A stretch of DNA of 6,796 nucleotides from Pirellulales bacterium (GCA_025924495.1 JAICIG010000426.1:1-6796); one strand, 5' to 3'. Shown: positions 1 to 6,144, numbered from the stretch's first letter. Notes: generated from the letters alone by a model not told the origin. Translations and numbers: made by a program.

Positions 1-295
1 AGTTGTCCGCGTAGAAATCGAGCGGCTGTGGTTTGGACGCGTAGATTTCGTACTTTTGCTTGAAGTCGGGGCCCGCGAACCAGAACGGGCCATAGACGAC
101 GTCTGACTTCCCGTCGCGGTCAATATCGCCCCCATTAGCGCCTTCGGAAAAGTATACGTCGGTCAATTGGAGACGCTTGAACGAATGCAATTCTCGTTCT
201 TGAGCGATAGCGAATGAACCTCCGAAGTCGCCCGCCCCAAGAATCAGCAGTGGCCCGAGAATGATTGCGACTAGTCGCGCGTACTCGCATCTCAT
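1..295 (-). CDS. Secreted FG-GAP/VCBS-like repeat protein, N-terminal part (runs off the window)
   Basis: Reading the minus strand from the ATG at 295 gives 98 open codons to the window edge. Residues 1-32 look like a Sec signal peptide: basic N-region (RCEYAR), hydrophobic core LVAIILGPLLILGAG, probable cleavage after AIA (residues 29-31). The mature part opens with an FKRLQLTD segment and then EGANGGDIDRDGKSDVVYGP (51-70). There D57, D59, D61, G62 and D65 form a DxDxDG calcium-binding loop of FG-GAP/VCBS type, followed by an aromatic FWFAGPDF. Such proteins are exported and fold into beta-propeller blades; planctomycetes carry many, mostly of unknown function. A GGAG (minus strand, bases 303-306) lies 7 nt before the ATG and supports this start. 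The gene diverges from the hydrolase at 545. Family assignment is good; substrate or partner is unknown because most of the protein is outside the window. Confidence 0.8.
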   Translation of the reverse strand, partial: MRCEYARLVAIILGPLLILGAGDFGGSFAIAQERELHSFKRLQLTDVYFSEGANGGDIDRDGKSDVVYGPFWFAGPDFKQKYEIYASKPQPLDFYADN

Positions 296-339
296 CAGTC
301 GTCTCCGCTTCTGGCGTCTGAGCCCCTAGCCCTGCGAGC

Positions 340-345
340 ATCATA
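340..345 (-). promoter_or_regulatory. Possible -10 box for the leftward gene
   Basis: On the minus strand these bases read TATGAT, five of six matches to the sigma-70 -10 consensus, 44 bp before the ATG at 295. No good -35 box sits 16-18 bp upstream; a T-rich stretch (TTTCTTTTC, minus strand) is there instead. The tandem repeat at 372-395 lies directly beyond that stretch, where an activator could compensate for a weak -35. This is a weak prediction from pattern alone. Confidence 0.25.
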
Positions 346-371
346 GTCCATGATCCACGCGAAAAGAAACG

Positions 372-395
372 GTCGGACAATCGCTGTCGGACAAT
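372..395. repeat. Perfect 10-bp tandem repeat in the divergent promoter region
   Basis: GTCGGACAAT occurs at 372-381 and again at 386-395, identical, with a 4-bp spacer (CGCT), giving a 14-bp period. It lies between the leftward gene starting at 295 and the rightward gene starting at 545. Paired short direct repeats between divergent genes often mark the binding site of a dimeric regulator, but no regulator is identified. An 8-bp repeat, GCAGGCCG, also occurs nearby at 436-443 and 466-473. The repeat itself is certain; a role as operator is inference. Confidence 0.6.
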
Positions 396-544
396 GGCAA
401 CCTCGCGACCTGCGAACAGCCGTGAGGCGGCTGAGGCAGGCCGTCGTCCAATATGCCTGAGATAAGCAGGCCGCATCGTTGTGGCGGACGGAGTAATGGC
501 GCGATATCTTCGAGGGAACCGATTACGAAAAACTGGGACCAACG

Positions 545-1675
545 ATGCTCAACGTCGCGTATGCTAACCCTGAAGAGATTGGCCTCGACCCCAGCCGCCT
601 GCAGACGGCTTACAGGCTGCTTGAAGAATGGTCGTCCGGTCCCGAGGCGCCAATTCCCGGGGCTGCCCTGGCGGTCGGTCGAGGAGGACGCACGGTCGAG
701 CCCCGATTTTTTGGCCGGCAAGGCCCCGAAGCGAACGCTCCAGCCATTCGCCGCGACGCGGCCTTTCTGCTCGCGTCGATTACCAAGCCGATCACCTATC
801 TGGCGGCGATGCTGCTCGTCGAGCGCGGGCAATTGAGCCTCACGGATCGCGTGACGCGATATTTTCCTGAGTTTGCAGCGCACCATAAAGAACAGACGTT
901 GGTGGTTCACCTGTTCACGCACACGTCGGGATTGCCCGACATGCTGCCGAACAATGTCGAGCTGCGGCGAGAACACGCGCCGCTGTCGCGCTTTGTCGAA
1001 GCCACGCTCCGAGACGCGGCGCCGCTGTTCGCCCCGGGCACGGGTCTGAGTTATCAAAGCATGGGTACGCTGATTACAGCGGCAATCGTGGAGCAGATTG
1101 CCGGCCAGCCATTGCCCGATTTCCTCGAGCGCGAGATTTTTGCGCCCTTGGGCATGTCGAGCACGGCGCTCGGCAGTCGGCATCTGGATCCCGAGCGGCT
1201 GGTTCGCGTCGGCGCGGTCGGAGAATTCGCGAATCAAGATTTCGGTTGGAATAGCGACTACTGGCGCAAACTGGGTTCGCCTTGGGGCGGGCTGTTCAGC
1301 ACGCCGGACGACTTCTCGATCGTTTGCCAGTTGATGCTCGGCGGAGGATCCTGGGGCGGCGTGCGTCTGCTTTCGCCGGCGACGATCGAACGCATGATGA
1401 CGAACCGTCTGGATGACTTGCCGGATTTGCCCGAGCCGATGCGGCGCACGCAACCTTGGGGGCTCGGTTGGAAGATTCATCGTACGGCGTCCGCCGATGC
1501 CTTTGGCGATCTGGCGTCTTCGACCGCTTACGGTCATTGGGGCGCCACCGGCACGGTGTGTTGGATCGATCCCGGACGCGAGGGCTTTTGTCTGCTATTT
1601 ACTTCCTCGCCGATGAGCCTGTCGCAGTGGCGGCTGATGCGAATCTCGAGCATTGTGGCCGCCGCGTTTTTATGA
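545..1675 (+). CDS. Serine hydrolase, beta-lactamase / penicillin-binding-protein-like family
   Basis: This 376-residue protein belongs to the broad serine beta-lactamase family (class C lactamase, DD-peptidase and family VIII esterase relatives). The nucleophile motif is SITK (S78, K81) in FLLASITKPITYLAAM. LFTHTSGLPD (123-132) is a typical family signature. The second motif is Y170-Q-S, where class C enzymes have YxN, and HWG (331-333) stands in the KTG position. The likely reaction is acyl-serine hydrolysis of an ester or peptide-like bond; the substrate cannot be read from sequence. There is no signal peptide (MLNVAYANPEEIGLDPSRLQ), which argues against a periplasmic antibiotic-degrading role. 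The ATG is the only usable in-frame start after the stop codon at 494-496, and the nearby Shine-Dalgarno is weak (GGGA, 535-538). It is followed 120 bp later by another hydrolase in the same direction. Confidence 0.88.
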   Translation: MLNVAYANPEEIGLDPSRLQTAYRLLEEWSSGPEAPIPGAALAVGRGGRTVEPRFFGRQGPEANAPAIRRDAAFLLASITKPITYLAAMLLVERGQLSLTDRVTRYFPEFAAHHKEQTLVVHLFTHTSGLPDMLPNNVELRREHAPLSRFVEATLRDAAPLFAPGTGLSYQSMGTLITAAIVEQIAGQPLPDFLEREIFAPLGMSSTALGSRHLDPERLVRVGAVGEFANQDFGWNSDYWRKLGSPWGGLFSTPDDFSIVCQLMLGGGSWGGVRLLSPATIERMMTNRLDDLPDLPEPMRRTQPWGLGWKIHRTASADAFGDLASSTAYGHWGATGTVCWIDPGREGFCLLFTSSPMSLSQWRLMRISSIVAAAFL

Positions 1676-1741
1676 TCGAGGCGGTCCCTGGCCGATGAGT
1701 CGGGCGCACTGGCTCGCGAATCGCCTGTTGCTCCGCGCTGT

Positions 1742-1749
1742 GTTACACT
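1742..1749 (+). promoter_or_regulatory. Possible extended -10 element before the alpha/beta-hydrolase
   Basis: In the 120-bp gap between the two hydrolase genes, TGTTACACT (1741-1749) resembles an extended -10 (TGn followed by TACACT, four of six matches). It lies about 46 bp before the likely start at 1796. No convincing -35 is visible at 16-18 bp, which an extended -10 can tolerate. If real, the second hydrolase gene is transcribed separately. Weak evidence. Confidence 0.2.
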
Positions 1750-1795
1750 TATCGCTTCGCCGTCCATCGTCACCGAAGTTCTCCGGAGAATGCGC

Positions 1796-2704
1796 ATGAA
1801 TCGTTTGAGCCTCATGTTAGTTGCACTGCTGTACGCTTGTGGCTCGCTGCACGCAGCCGACGATGCCAAGGAATCGGCTCCGACTCATGCGAACGTGTCA
1901 TACGGTCCCTATGCGGCCGACGTGCTGGATTTCTGGCAGGCGAAAGGGGAAGGCCCGCGGCCGTTGCTGGTCTACATTCACGGCGGCGGCTGGGTTGGCG
2001 GAGACAAGAAACAAGATGCCAAGCACTTCCGTCCCTTCCTGGAAAAAGGCATCTCCTATGCCGCGATTAACTACCGATTGACCGGCGAGGCGCCTCTGCC
2101 GGCGCCAGTCCATGACGCCGCGCGGGCCATTCAGTTCCTCCGCAGCAAGGCCGCGGAATGGAACATCAATACGCAGCGGATTGCGTTGACGGGCGGCAGC
2201 GCGGGCGCGTGCACCTCGATGTGGCTGTTACTACACGACGATCTCGCTGATCCCAAGTCCGAGGATCCCGTGGCGCGGCAATCGACGCGCGTTTGCGCCG
2301 CCGCTGTGGCGGCCGGCCAGACGTCGATTGATCCCAAGGTCATCGAAGTCTGGTTGGGCCCTAACGTGCTCAAACATCGCATGATCAACATGGCGGTCGG
2401 CGAGCCGACGATTGAAGGCGCCCTGGCGAACTATGAAAAACACCGCGCACTCTACGTGGAGTTCTCGCCCTACAACCACTTGGACAAGGACGATCCGCCG
2501 CTGTTGATGACTTACAATAATAATATGAAGCTCCCTTCGGAGGATGCCGGCCACGGCATTCACCATCCAGTCTACGGCGTCAAGATGAAGGAAAAGGCCG
2601 ATCAACTCGGGCACGAATGTCATCTGTTGATCAAAGGCGTTTCGGAATCGAAACAATACGCCTCCGCAAACGAATTCCTAATGGCGAAGTTGCTGGCGCC
2701 TTGA
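1796..2704 (+). CDS. Exported alpha/beta-hydrolase (esterase/lipase-like)
   Basis: The start is set at the second of two in-frame ATGs (1790 and 1796): CCGGAG at 1783-1788 lies 7 nt before 1796 but only 1 nt before 1790. The product is 302 residues. Residues 1-20 form a signal peptide (hydrophobic LSLMLVALLYACGSLHA, cleavage near LHA/AD). The C in LLYAC makes a lipoprotein conceivable, but the lipobox is poor. The oxyanion-hole motif is HGGGW (62-66), and the nucleophile elbow is GGSAG (133-137, S135), as in carboxylesterase / hormone-sensitive-lipase relatives. The DDPPLLMTYNNN stretch (232-243) marks the strand normally followed by the catalytic Asp. A GHGIHHP loop (252-258) comes before the last helix, while no His follows the last strand (CHLLIKGV), the usual site. 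It is likely a periplasmic esterase or carbohydrate deacetylase; the substrate is unknown. Confidence 0.88.
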   Translation: MNRLSLMLVALLYACGSLHAADDAKESAPTHANVSYGPYAADVLDFWQAKGEGPRPLLVYIHGGGWVGGDKKQDAKHFRPFLEKGISYAAINYRLTGEAPLPAPVHDAARAIQFLRSKAAEWNINTQRIALTGGSAGACTSMWLLLHDDLADPKSEDPVARQSTRVCAAAVAAGQTSIDPKVIEVWLGPNVLKHRMINMAVGEPTIEGALANYEKHRALYVEFSPYNHLDKDDPPLLMTYNNNMKLPSEDAGHGIHHPVYGVKMKEKADQLGHECHLLIKGVSESKQYASANEFLMAKLLAP

Positions 2705-2852
2705 GCGAGACATTTCAGTCGACTCAAGTCTTCCCTGGCGGTTGTTGTTTCCTGATCGCCTTTCTACAGCGAGCGGACGTTGCTAGCACTCTGCGCAATC
2801 CATGCGTTTGAGTAGCCTGCGCGACCGCGCAACAAAACCCAGGAAAAAGTCC

Positions 2853-2880
2853 TTGACTAATTCGGGGGCCCGTCAATAAT
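2853..2880 (+). promoter_or_regulatory. Sigma-70-like promoter candidate
   Basis: TTGACT (2853-2858) matches five of six -35 consensus bases, and AATAAT (2875-2880) matches five of six -10 bases, with a 16-bp spacer. This is the best promoter pattern in the window. Transcription would begin near 2887 and run about 370 nt before the response regulator ATG at 3254, giving a long structured leader for the regulator-kinase operon. Planctomycete promoter consensus sequences are poorly defined, so the match is suggestive only. Confidence 0.4.
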
Positions 2881-3168
2881 CGACGTCGATGGTCTTACCA
2901 GTGCGTATTTGGCAGGCGACATGTCGGGCGCGAGAAAGGTGCGGCGTGTCGGGTTGGCGCAGACCTCATTGAGCGCCTGTCGTTGCCGGGCTCGCAAGGC
3001 AGATGCCGGAGAGAAGCGCCTCTTGACCGGCGTTTGATGCAGCGGGCCGCTCGCGGCTCTAAATAACGCATGTTTGGATCCTATCAGGCCAGCTTTTACC
3101 AGCGCGCTCAAGTCAAGGATCGAGGGAAGTCGCTGCGTTCCGGTGCGGCGTTTTCCTGGCGCACTTAA

Positions 3169-3197
3169 TTCGACGCGGTGCGTCGAAAAGCGTCGAA
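3169..3197. repeat. Three-copy 8-bp motif forming an inverted and a direct repeat
   Basis: TTCGACGC (3169-3176) and GCGTCGAA (3180-3187) form a perfect 8-bp inverted repeat with a 3-base loop (GGT). A second identical GCGTCGAA follows at 3190-3197, only 2 bases later. In RNA the first arm could pair with either copy. In DNA the set could be an operator for a dimeric regulator, plausibly the NarL-type regulator encoded just downstream. The pattern is certain, the function is not. Confidence 0.6.
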
Positions 3198-3214
3198 CGG
3201 CCTGATCGGCCGTT
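3196..3214. repeat. 7-bp stem-loop overlapping the third motif copy
   Basis: AACGGCC (3196-3202) and GGCCGTT (3208-3214) are perfect reverse complements around a 5-base loop (TGATC). No T-run follows, so it is not a standard terminator. Its first two bases are also the last two of the GCGTCGAA copy at 3190-3197, so this hairpin excludes full pairing of that copy with 3169-3176. It ends 4 bases before the AAGGAGG ribosome-binding sequence. Confidence 0.5.
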
Positions 3215-3218
3215 GAGC

Positions 3219-3253
3219 AAGGAGGGCGCGAGCGCAAACGCCGCGCGGTCAGG
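3219..3253 (+). promoter_or_regulatory. Distant Shine-Dalgarno with a bridging hairpin
   Basis: AAGGAGG (3219-3225) is a near-perfect anti-16S match but lies 28 nt from the ATG at 3254, too far for direct use. Between them GCGCG-A-GCG (3226-3234) can pair with CGC-CGCGC (3239-3246), leaving loop CAAA (3235-3238) and one bulged A (3231). Folding removes 21 nt and leaves GGTCAGG, 7 nt, a normal spacing. No other in-frame ATG, GTG or TTG exists after the in-frame stop at 3203-3205, and the sequence directly before the ATG has no good alternative site. Comparable hairpin-shortened spacing is known for phage T4 genes 25 and 38. The pairing is visible; its effect on translation is inference. Confidence 0.5.
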
Positions 3254-3901
3254 ATGGCAGCAAAGATATTCATCGTCGACGACCACCCGCTCGTGCGCGA
3301 GGGTCTGCTCGGACTCATCTCGACTCAGCCCGATTTCGAAATCTGCGGGCAGGCCAGTAGCGCGGCGGAAGCACGCGAGCTGGCGCCAACCATACAAGCC
3401 AATGTCGCAATCATCGACCTGGCACTGCAGGACGGGAATGGTATCGAGCTGATCAAAGAATTCAAGCGGCAAGACGAGAATCTTAAAATGCTGGTCCTCA
3501 GCATGCACGATGAATCGCTGTTCGCCGAGCGCGCCTTACGAGCCGGAGCCGTAGGTTACGTAGGCAAGAATGAAGCCAGCCGCACGATCGTTCAGGCAAT
3601 TCGCCACGTCTTGCAAGGACAAATCTATCTAAGCCCGCGCATGACCGAGCGGATGCTTCAGCGGGCGGTCGGTTACCAGGGCAGTCCGAGCCGTTCTCCG
3701 GTTGAGCGTCTCACCGACCGCGAAATGGAAGTGTTTGAGATGGTCGGGCGCGGCATGACCAGCCGCCAGATTGCGCGCCGATTGAATTTGAGCCCCAAAA
3801 CGGTGGATACGCACCGCGAGCATATCAAGGCGAAACTCGAGCTCAAGAACGGCGCCGAATTGACAAGGCACGCCGTACATTGGCTGCTGGAACCGCGTTG
3901 A
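3254..3901 (+). CDS. NarL/FixJ-family response regulator (receiver plus LuxR-type HTH)
   Basis: The 215-residue length and layout are typical of NarL-type DNA-binding regulators. The receiver domain (about 3-120) has the acidic pair D9-D10, phosphoacceptor D55 in VAIIDLALQD, switch residue S83 in VLSMHDE and K105 in GYVGKNEA, so all key residues are present. A linker rich in Ser, Pro and Arg (about 138-150) leads to a LuxR/GerE helix-turn-helix (about 153-198): LTDREMEVFEMVGRGMTSRQIA, then LNLSPKTVDTHREHIKAKL. It should be phosphorylated by the histidine kinase whose gene starts 21 bp after its stop, then dimerise and bind DNA. Target genes are unknown; the repeats directly upstream are candidates for autoregulation. 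The ATG is the only credible start, since the protein begins directly at the first beta strand (KIFIVDDHP). Confidence 0.95.
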   Translation: MAAKIFIVDDHPLVREGLLGLISTQPDFEICGQASSAAEARELAPTIQANVAIIDLALQDGNGIELIKEFKRQDENLKMLVLSMHDESLFAERALRAGAVGYVGKNEASRTIVQAIRHVLQGQIYLSPRMTERMLQRAVGYQGSPSRSPVERLTDREMEVFEMVGRGMTSRQIARRLNLSPKTVDTHREHIKAKLELKNGAELTRHAVHWLLEPR

Positions 3902-3922
3902 GCTCGTCCCGGGAGCTTGCGA

Positions 3923-5650
3923 ATGAAACCGCATCGATTAGGGTTCCTGTTCAAACCGGCCAACATCGGCCTGGGGCTGGTGGCGGTGCTGTTCGTGGTC
4001 AACTTGTCCGTTTCCGAATGGAATGTCCGGCATTTGATTCGTAATGAGCATCGAGTCGCTTACGCGCAGGAAGTGCTGACGACGCTGGAGGAGATCCTCG
4101 ATGGCGTCACGCGGGCGGAAACGGCGGAGCGCGGATTTCTGATCACTCGCGACTCGAGTTACCTTTCTTCGCACGAACGCGCGGTGAAAGCCACTGCGGA
4201 GACGCTGGAAAAGTTGACGCAGCTGGTCGGCGACGACGCGCTGCAATTGTCTCGCCTAGGCTTTTTGCAAGGGTTGATTCGAGAACGATTTGACGAATTA
4301 GCCGTGGCGATCGCCTGGCAGCAAGGCGAAGGCTTTGAGGCGGCGCGGCGCTCGGTGTCGAACAACCGAGGAAAGCGTTTGATGAGGCAGCTCCGCGACC
4401 TGGTGGGCGAAATGCAGAGCTTAGAACGCCAAGCGCTTGCTGCGCGGGCGCAAGAGTCGCGCCGCAGCGCCACAGCCACCACCGTCTGCGACCTGCTAGG
4501 CGCGGCCATGGGACTAGGGACGGTCTGTGCGGCGTTCTTCCTGTTTCGACGCGAACTGACGCATCGCGTGCGAGCCGAAGAGGCGACCCGCCGTCTCGCG
4601 GCCATCGTTGAGTCGTCGGACGACGCGATCATGGGTTTGACGCTCGAAGGGGTGATCGAGTCCTGGAATGCCGGCTCGCGACGAATCTACGGTTTCATGC
4701 CCGAGGAGATGATCGGCAAATCGGCCTTGGCACTGAGCGTTCCAGATCGGCTGGACGAACTCCGCTTGAACCTAGAGCGCGTGCGCGACGGCGCACGTAT
4801 CGAACACTTTGAAACGGCCTGGCTGCACAAGAGCGGCCGGAGAATCGATGTGTCGCTGATCATTTCGCCTATCAAGGATGCAGGCGATGCCGTGATTGGC
4901 GTTTCAGCGATTTCTCACGACATTACGGAACGAAAGCTGTTGCGGCGCGAAGTGCTCGACATTGCCGCGAGCGAACAACGCCGCATCGGCCAGGATCTCC
5001 ATGACGGAGCAGGGCAGGAACTGACGGGGCTGGCGATGCTGGCCGAGCGGCTCGCTGGCGACCTGGCGAGTCAATCGCTGCCGCACGCCAATGCGGCCTG
5101 CAAGATCGGCGATGGGTTGGCAAAGGTCTTGAGCCACATCCGCGCTTTATCCAGAGGCTTAGCGCCGGTCGAAATCGACGGCGACGGGCTGATGGCGGCC
5201 CTGGCGGAATTAGCCTTGCGAACCCAGGAATTGAATAACATTCATTGTTCGTTCCATTGCGATGAGCCGGTTCGCGTGCTCGACAACCAGGCTGCCATGC
5301 ATCTTTACCGCTTGTCGCAAGAAGCGGTCACCAACGCGATCAAGCATGGGGCGCCGCGCAGCATCGTGATATCGCTCGCGACGGACGGCAACCTCATCAC
5401 TTTGACGATTGCGGACAATGGCCGCGGATTCGCTAAGTTGCCGCAAAAACCAACCGGCGCAGGGCTGCGCATCATGCGATATCGCGCCGAATTGATTGGG
5501 GCCAGTCTGACGCTGACACCCGGTCCAAGGCAGGGGGCCGTATTGACATGCACCCTGCCGCAACGTTCAACCGCCCTTGGCGCCCTGCCCAACCCCCGGC
5601 GCCACGAAAGCCCGTCCCCGGTAGGGAAATTCCCGATGGCCGAATGCTGA
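3923..5650 (+). CDS. Membrane sensor histidine kinase, CHASE3-PAS-HisKA_3-HATPase
   Basis: The start is the ATG at 3923: GGGAG (3911-3915) lies 7 nt before it but only 1 nt before the in-frame TTG at 3917. The 575-residue product has a membrane helix at about 13-32 and a mostly helical CHASE3-like extracytoplasmic sensor at about 34-186 (ETAERGFLITRDSSYL is characteristic). A second membrane helix lies at about 187-208 and a PAS domain at about 224-335 (IVESSDDAIMGLTLEGVIESWN, closing with GVSAISHDITERK). The dimerisation and phosphoacceptor region is of NarX/DegS type: EQRRIGQDLHDGAGQELTG with H360. The ATPase domain shows an N box (E467, N471), DNGRGF (498-503) and GAGLRIMRYRA. It autophosphorylates H360 and most likely passes phosphate to D55 of the NarL-type regulator just upstream, whose HTH class matches this kinase class. 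A Pro/Arg-rich tail of about 28 residues follows the ATPase domain. The ligand is unknown. Confidence 0.95.
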   Translation: MKPHRLGFLFKPANIGLGLVAVLFVVNLSVSEWNVRHLIRNEHRVAYAQEVLTTLEEILDGVTRAETAERGFLITRDSSYLSSHERAVKATAETLEKLTQLVGDDALQLSRLGFLQGLIRERFDELAVAIAWQQGEGFEAARRSVSNNRGKRLMRQLRDLVGEMQSLERQALAARAQESRRSATATTVCDLLGAAMGLGTVCAAFFLFRRELTHRVRAEEATRRLAAIVESSDDAIMGLTLEGVIESWNAGSRRIYGFMPEEMIGKSALALSVPDRLDELRLNLERVRDGARIEHFETAWLHKSGRRIDVSLIISPIKDAGDAVIGVSAISHDITERKLLRREVLDIAASEQRRIGQDLHDGAGQELTGLAMLAERLAGDLASQSLPHANAACKIGDGLAKVLSHIRALSRGLAPVEIDGDGLMAALAELALRTQELNNIHCSFHCDEPVRVLDNQAAMHLYRLSQEAVTNAIKHGAPRSIVISLATDGNLITLTIADNGRGFAKLPQKPTGAGLRIMRYRAELIGASLTLTPGPRQGAVLTCTLPQRSTALGALPNPRRHESPSPVGKFPMAEC

Positions 5651-5701
5651 ATGTCCGGATAACTGCCGCCATCGGCGCGCGTTATCACGTGCTTAATGGG
5701 G

Positions 5702-5741
5702 GCGGGGCGCCCCGCTGAGAAGCTTCCCGCGGCGAGGGAAG
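5702..5741. repeat. GC-rich palindrome and adjacent stem-loop after the kinase gene
   Basis: GCGGGGCGCCCCGC (5702-5715) is a perfect 14-bp palindrome. Seven bases later CTTCCC (5723-5728) pairs with GGGAAG (5736-5741) around a 7-base loop. Both lie in the 128-bp gap between the histidine kinase and the single-domain receiver. They could slow or end transcription, but there is no T-run, so a Rho-independent terminator is not supported. With such GC-rich sequence a chance palindrome is also possible. Confidence 0.45.
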
Positions 5742-5778
5742 GCATTCCGGCGGCGAACAATGAAAGGAGTCGATTGCC

Positions 5779-6144
5779 ATGAAGACGCGATTGCTGATCG
5801 CCGATTCGGACGAATCCATGTTAGCGATTTACGACCGCTATTTCTCCGCGAACGGCTGCCTGGTCGAGACGGCGGCTGGCGGCGTGGAATGCCTCGACAA
5901 GTTGAGCCGCTTCCTGCCCGATGTCATGATCGTCGACATGCACTTGCCGTGGGGCGGCGGCGACGGCGTGCTGGCCGCGATGCAAGATGACGAGTCTTTC
6001 GCGCGGCTCCCCGTAGTGATGCTCGATGCGGCCGACGCCCTTCCGGGCACACTTAATTCCGCGGCGATCGCCCATCACTATAAACCCGTCAGCCTGGCGG
6101 CGCTGTTGGCCAGCGTGCGATCGGCAGTCGGGCAATCCGTTTAG
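5779..6144 (+). CDS. Stand-alone receiver-domain protein with altered switch residue
   Basis: This 121-residue protein is a single CheY-like receiver domain without an output domain. The acidic pocket is D9-S-D11, the phosphoacceptor is D53 (VMIVDMHLPWGGGDG) and the conserved Lys-Pro is K102-P103 (HHYKPVS). The position usually held by Thr or Ser after the fourth strand is D83 (VVMLDAAD), which may weaken or change the normal Thr-Tyr switching. An AGGAG (5765-5769) 9 nt before the ATG supports the start; an earlier ATG at 5760 is in another frame. Single-domain receivers act as phosphate shuttles, phosphate sinks or allosteric partners. Being 128 bp after a histidine kinase and 85 bp before a Ser/Thr kinase, it may connect the two, which is inference. 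The 85-bp gap after it holds only weak pairing (CAGC/GCTG near 6160-6173) and a short T-rich stretch. Confidence 0.9.
   Translation: MKTRLLIADSDESMLAIYDRYFSANGCLVETAAGGVECLDKLSRFLPDVMIVDMHLPWGGGDGVLAAMQDDESFARLPVVMLDAADALPGTLNSAAIAHHYKPVSLAALLASVRSAVGQSV

Larger units (their letters stand above)
2705..3253. other. Long non-coding stretch before the response regulator
   Basis: These 549 bp hold no gene I can support. An open frame on the minus strand (about 3318 down to 2857) overlaps the strongly supported response regulator and shows no recognisable domain, so it is taken as chance. Directly after the hydrolase stop there is no clear hairpin plus T-run terminator; GGCG and CGCC segments around 2736-2762 followed by TTT are too weak to call. 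What can be seen is a sigma-70-like promoter at 2853-2880, a weaker one near 3034-3063 (TTGATG, 18 bp, TCTAAA), and a cluster of inverted and direct repeats at 3169-3246. The length suggests a long untranslated leader or a decayed gene. Confidence 0.6.

Noticed and set aside
341..1537. Long minus-strand open frame of 398 codons opposite the beta-lactamase-family gene
   Set aside because: It is antisense to a gene with intact SxxK, HTSGLP and HWG motifs. Its composition is Arg/Gln-rich with no domain, as expected from a shadow frame.
2231..2656. Minus-strand open frame opposite the alpha/beta-hydrolase
   Set aside because: It is the antisense of the HGGGW/GGSAG hydrolase, with no domain and no plausible ribosome-binding site.
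2705..2770. Possible terminator after the alpha/beta-hydrolase
   Set aside because: GGCG and CGCC are separated by a long loop and only three T bases follow, which is below a usable standard.
2889..2972. Short plus-strand frame of 27 codons just after the promoter candidate at 2853-2880
   Set aside because: It has no Shine-Dalgarno sequence and an Arg/Cys/Trp-rich product. Its closeness to the promoter alone is not enough to call a leader peptide.
3162..3171. CACTTAATTC shared with the region near 6049-6059
   Set aside because: The second copy lies inside the receiver coding sequence and the shared string is short; most likely coincidence.
2857..3318. Open frame of about 153 codons on the minus strand in the intergenic region
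   Set aside because: It overlaps the start of the well-supported response regulator, shows no recognisable domain and has Arg/Ser/Pro-rich content typical of chance open frames in high-GC DNA.
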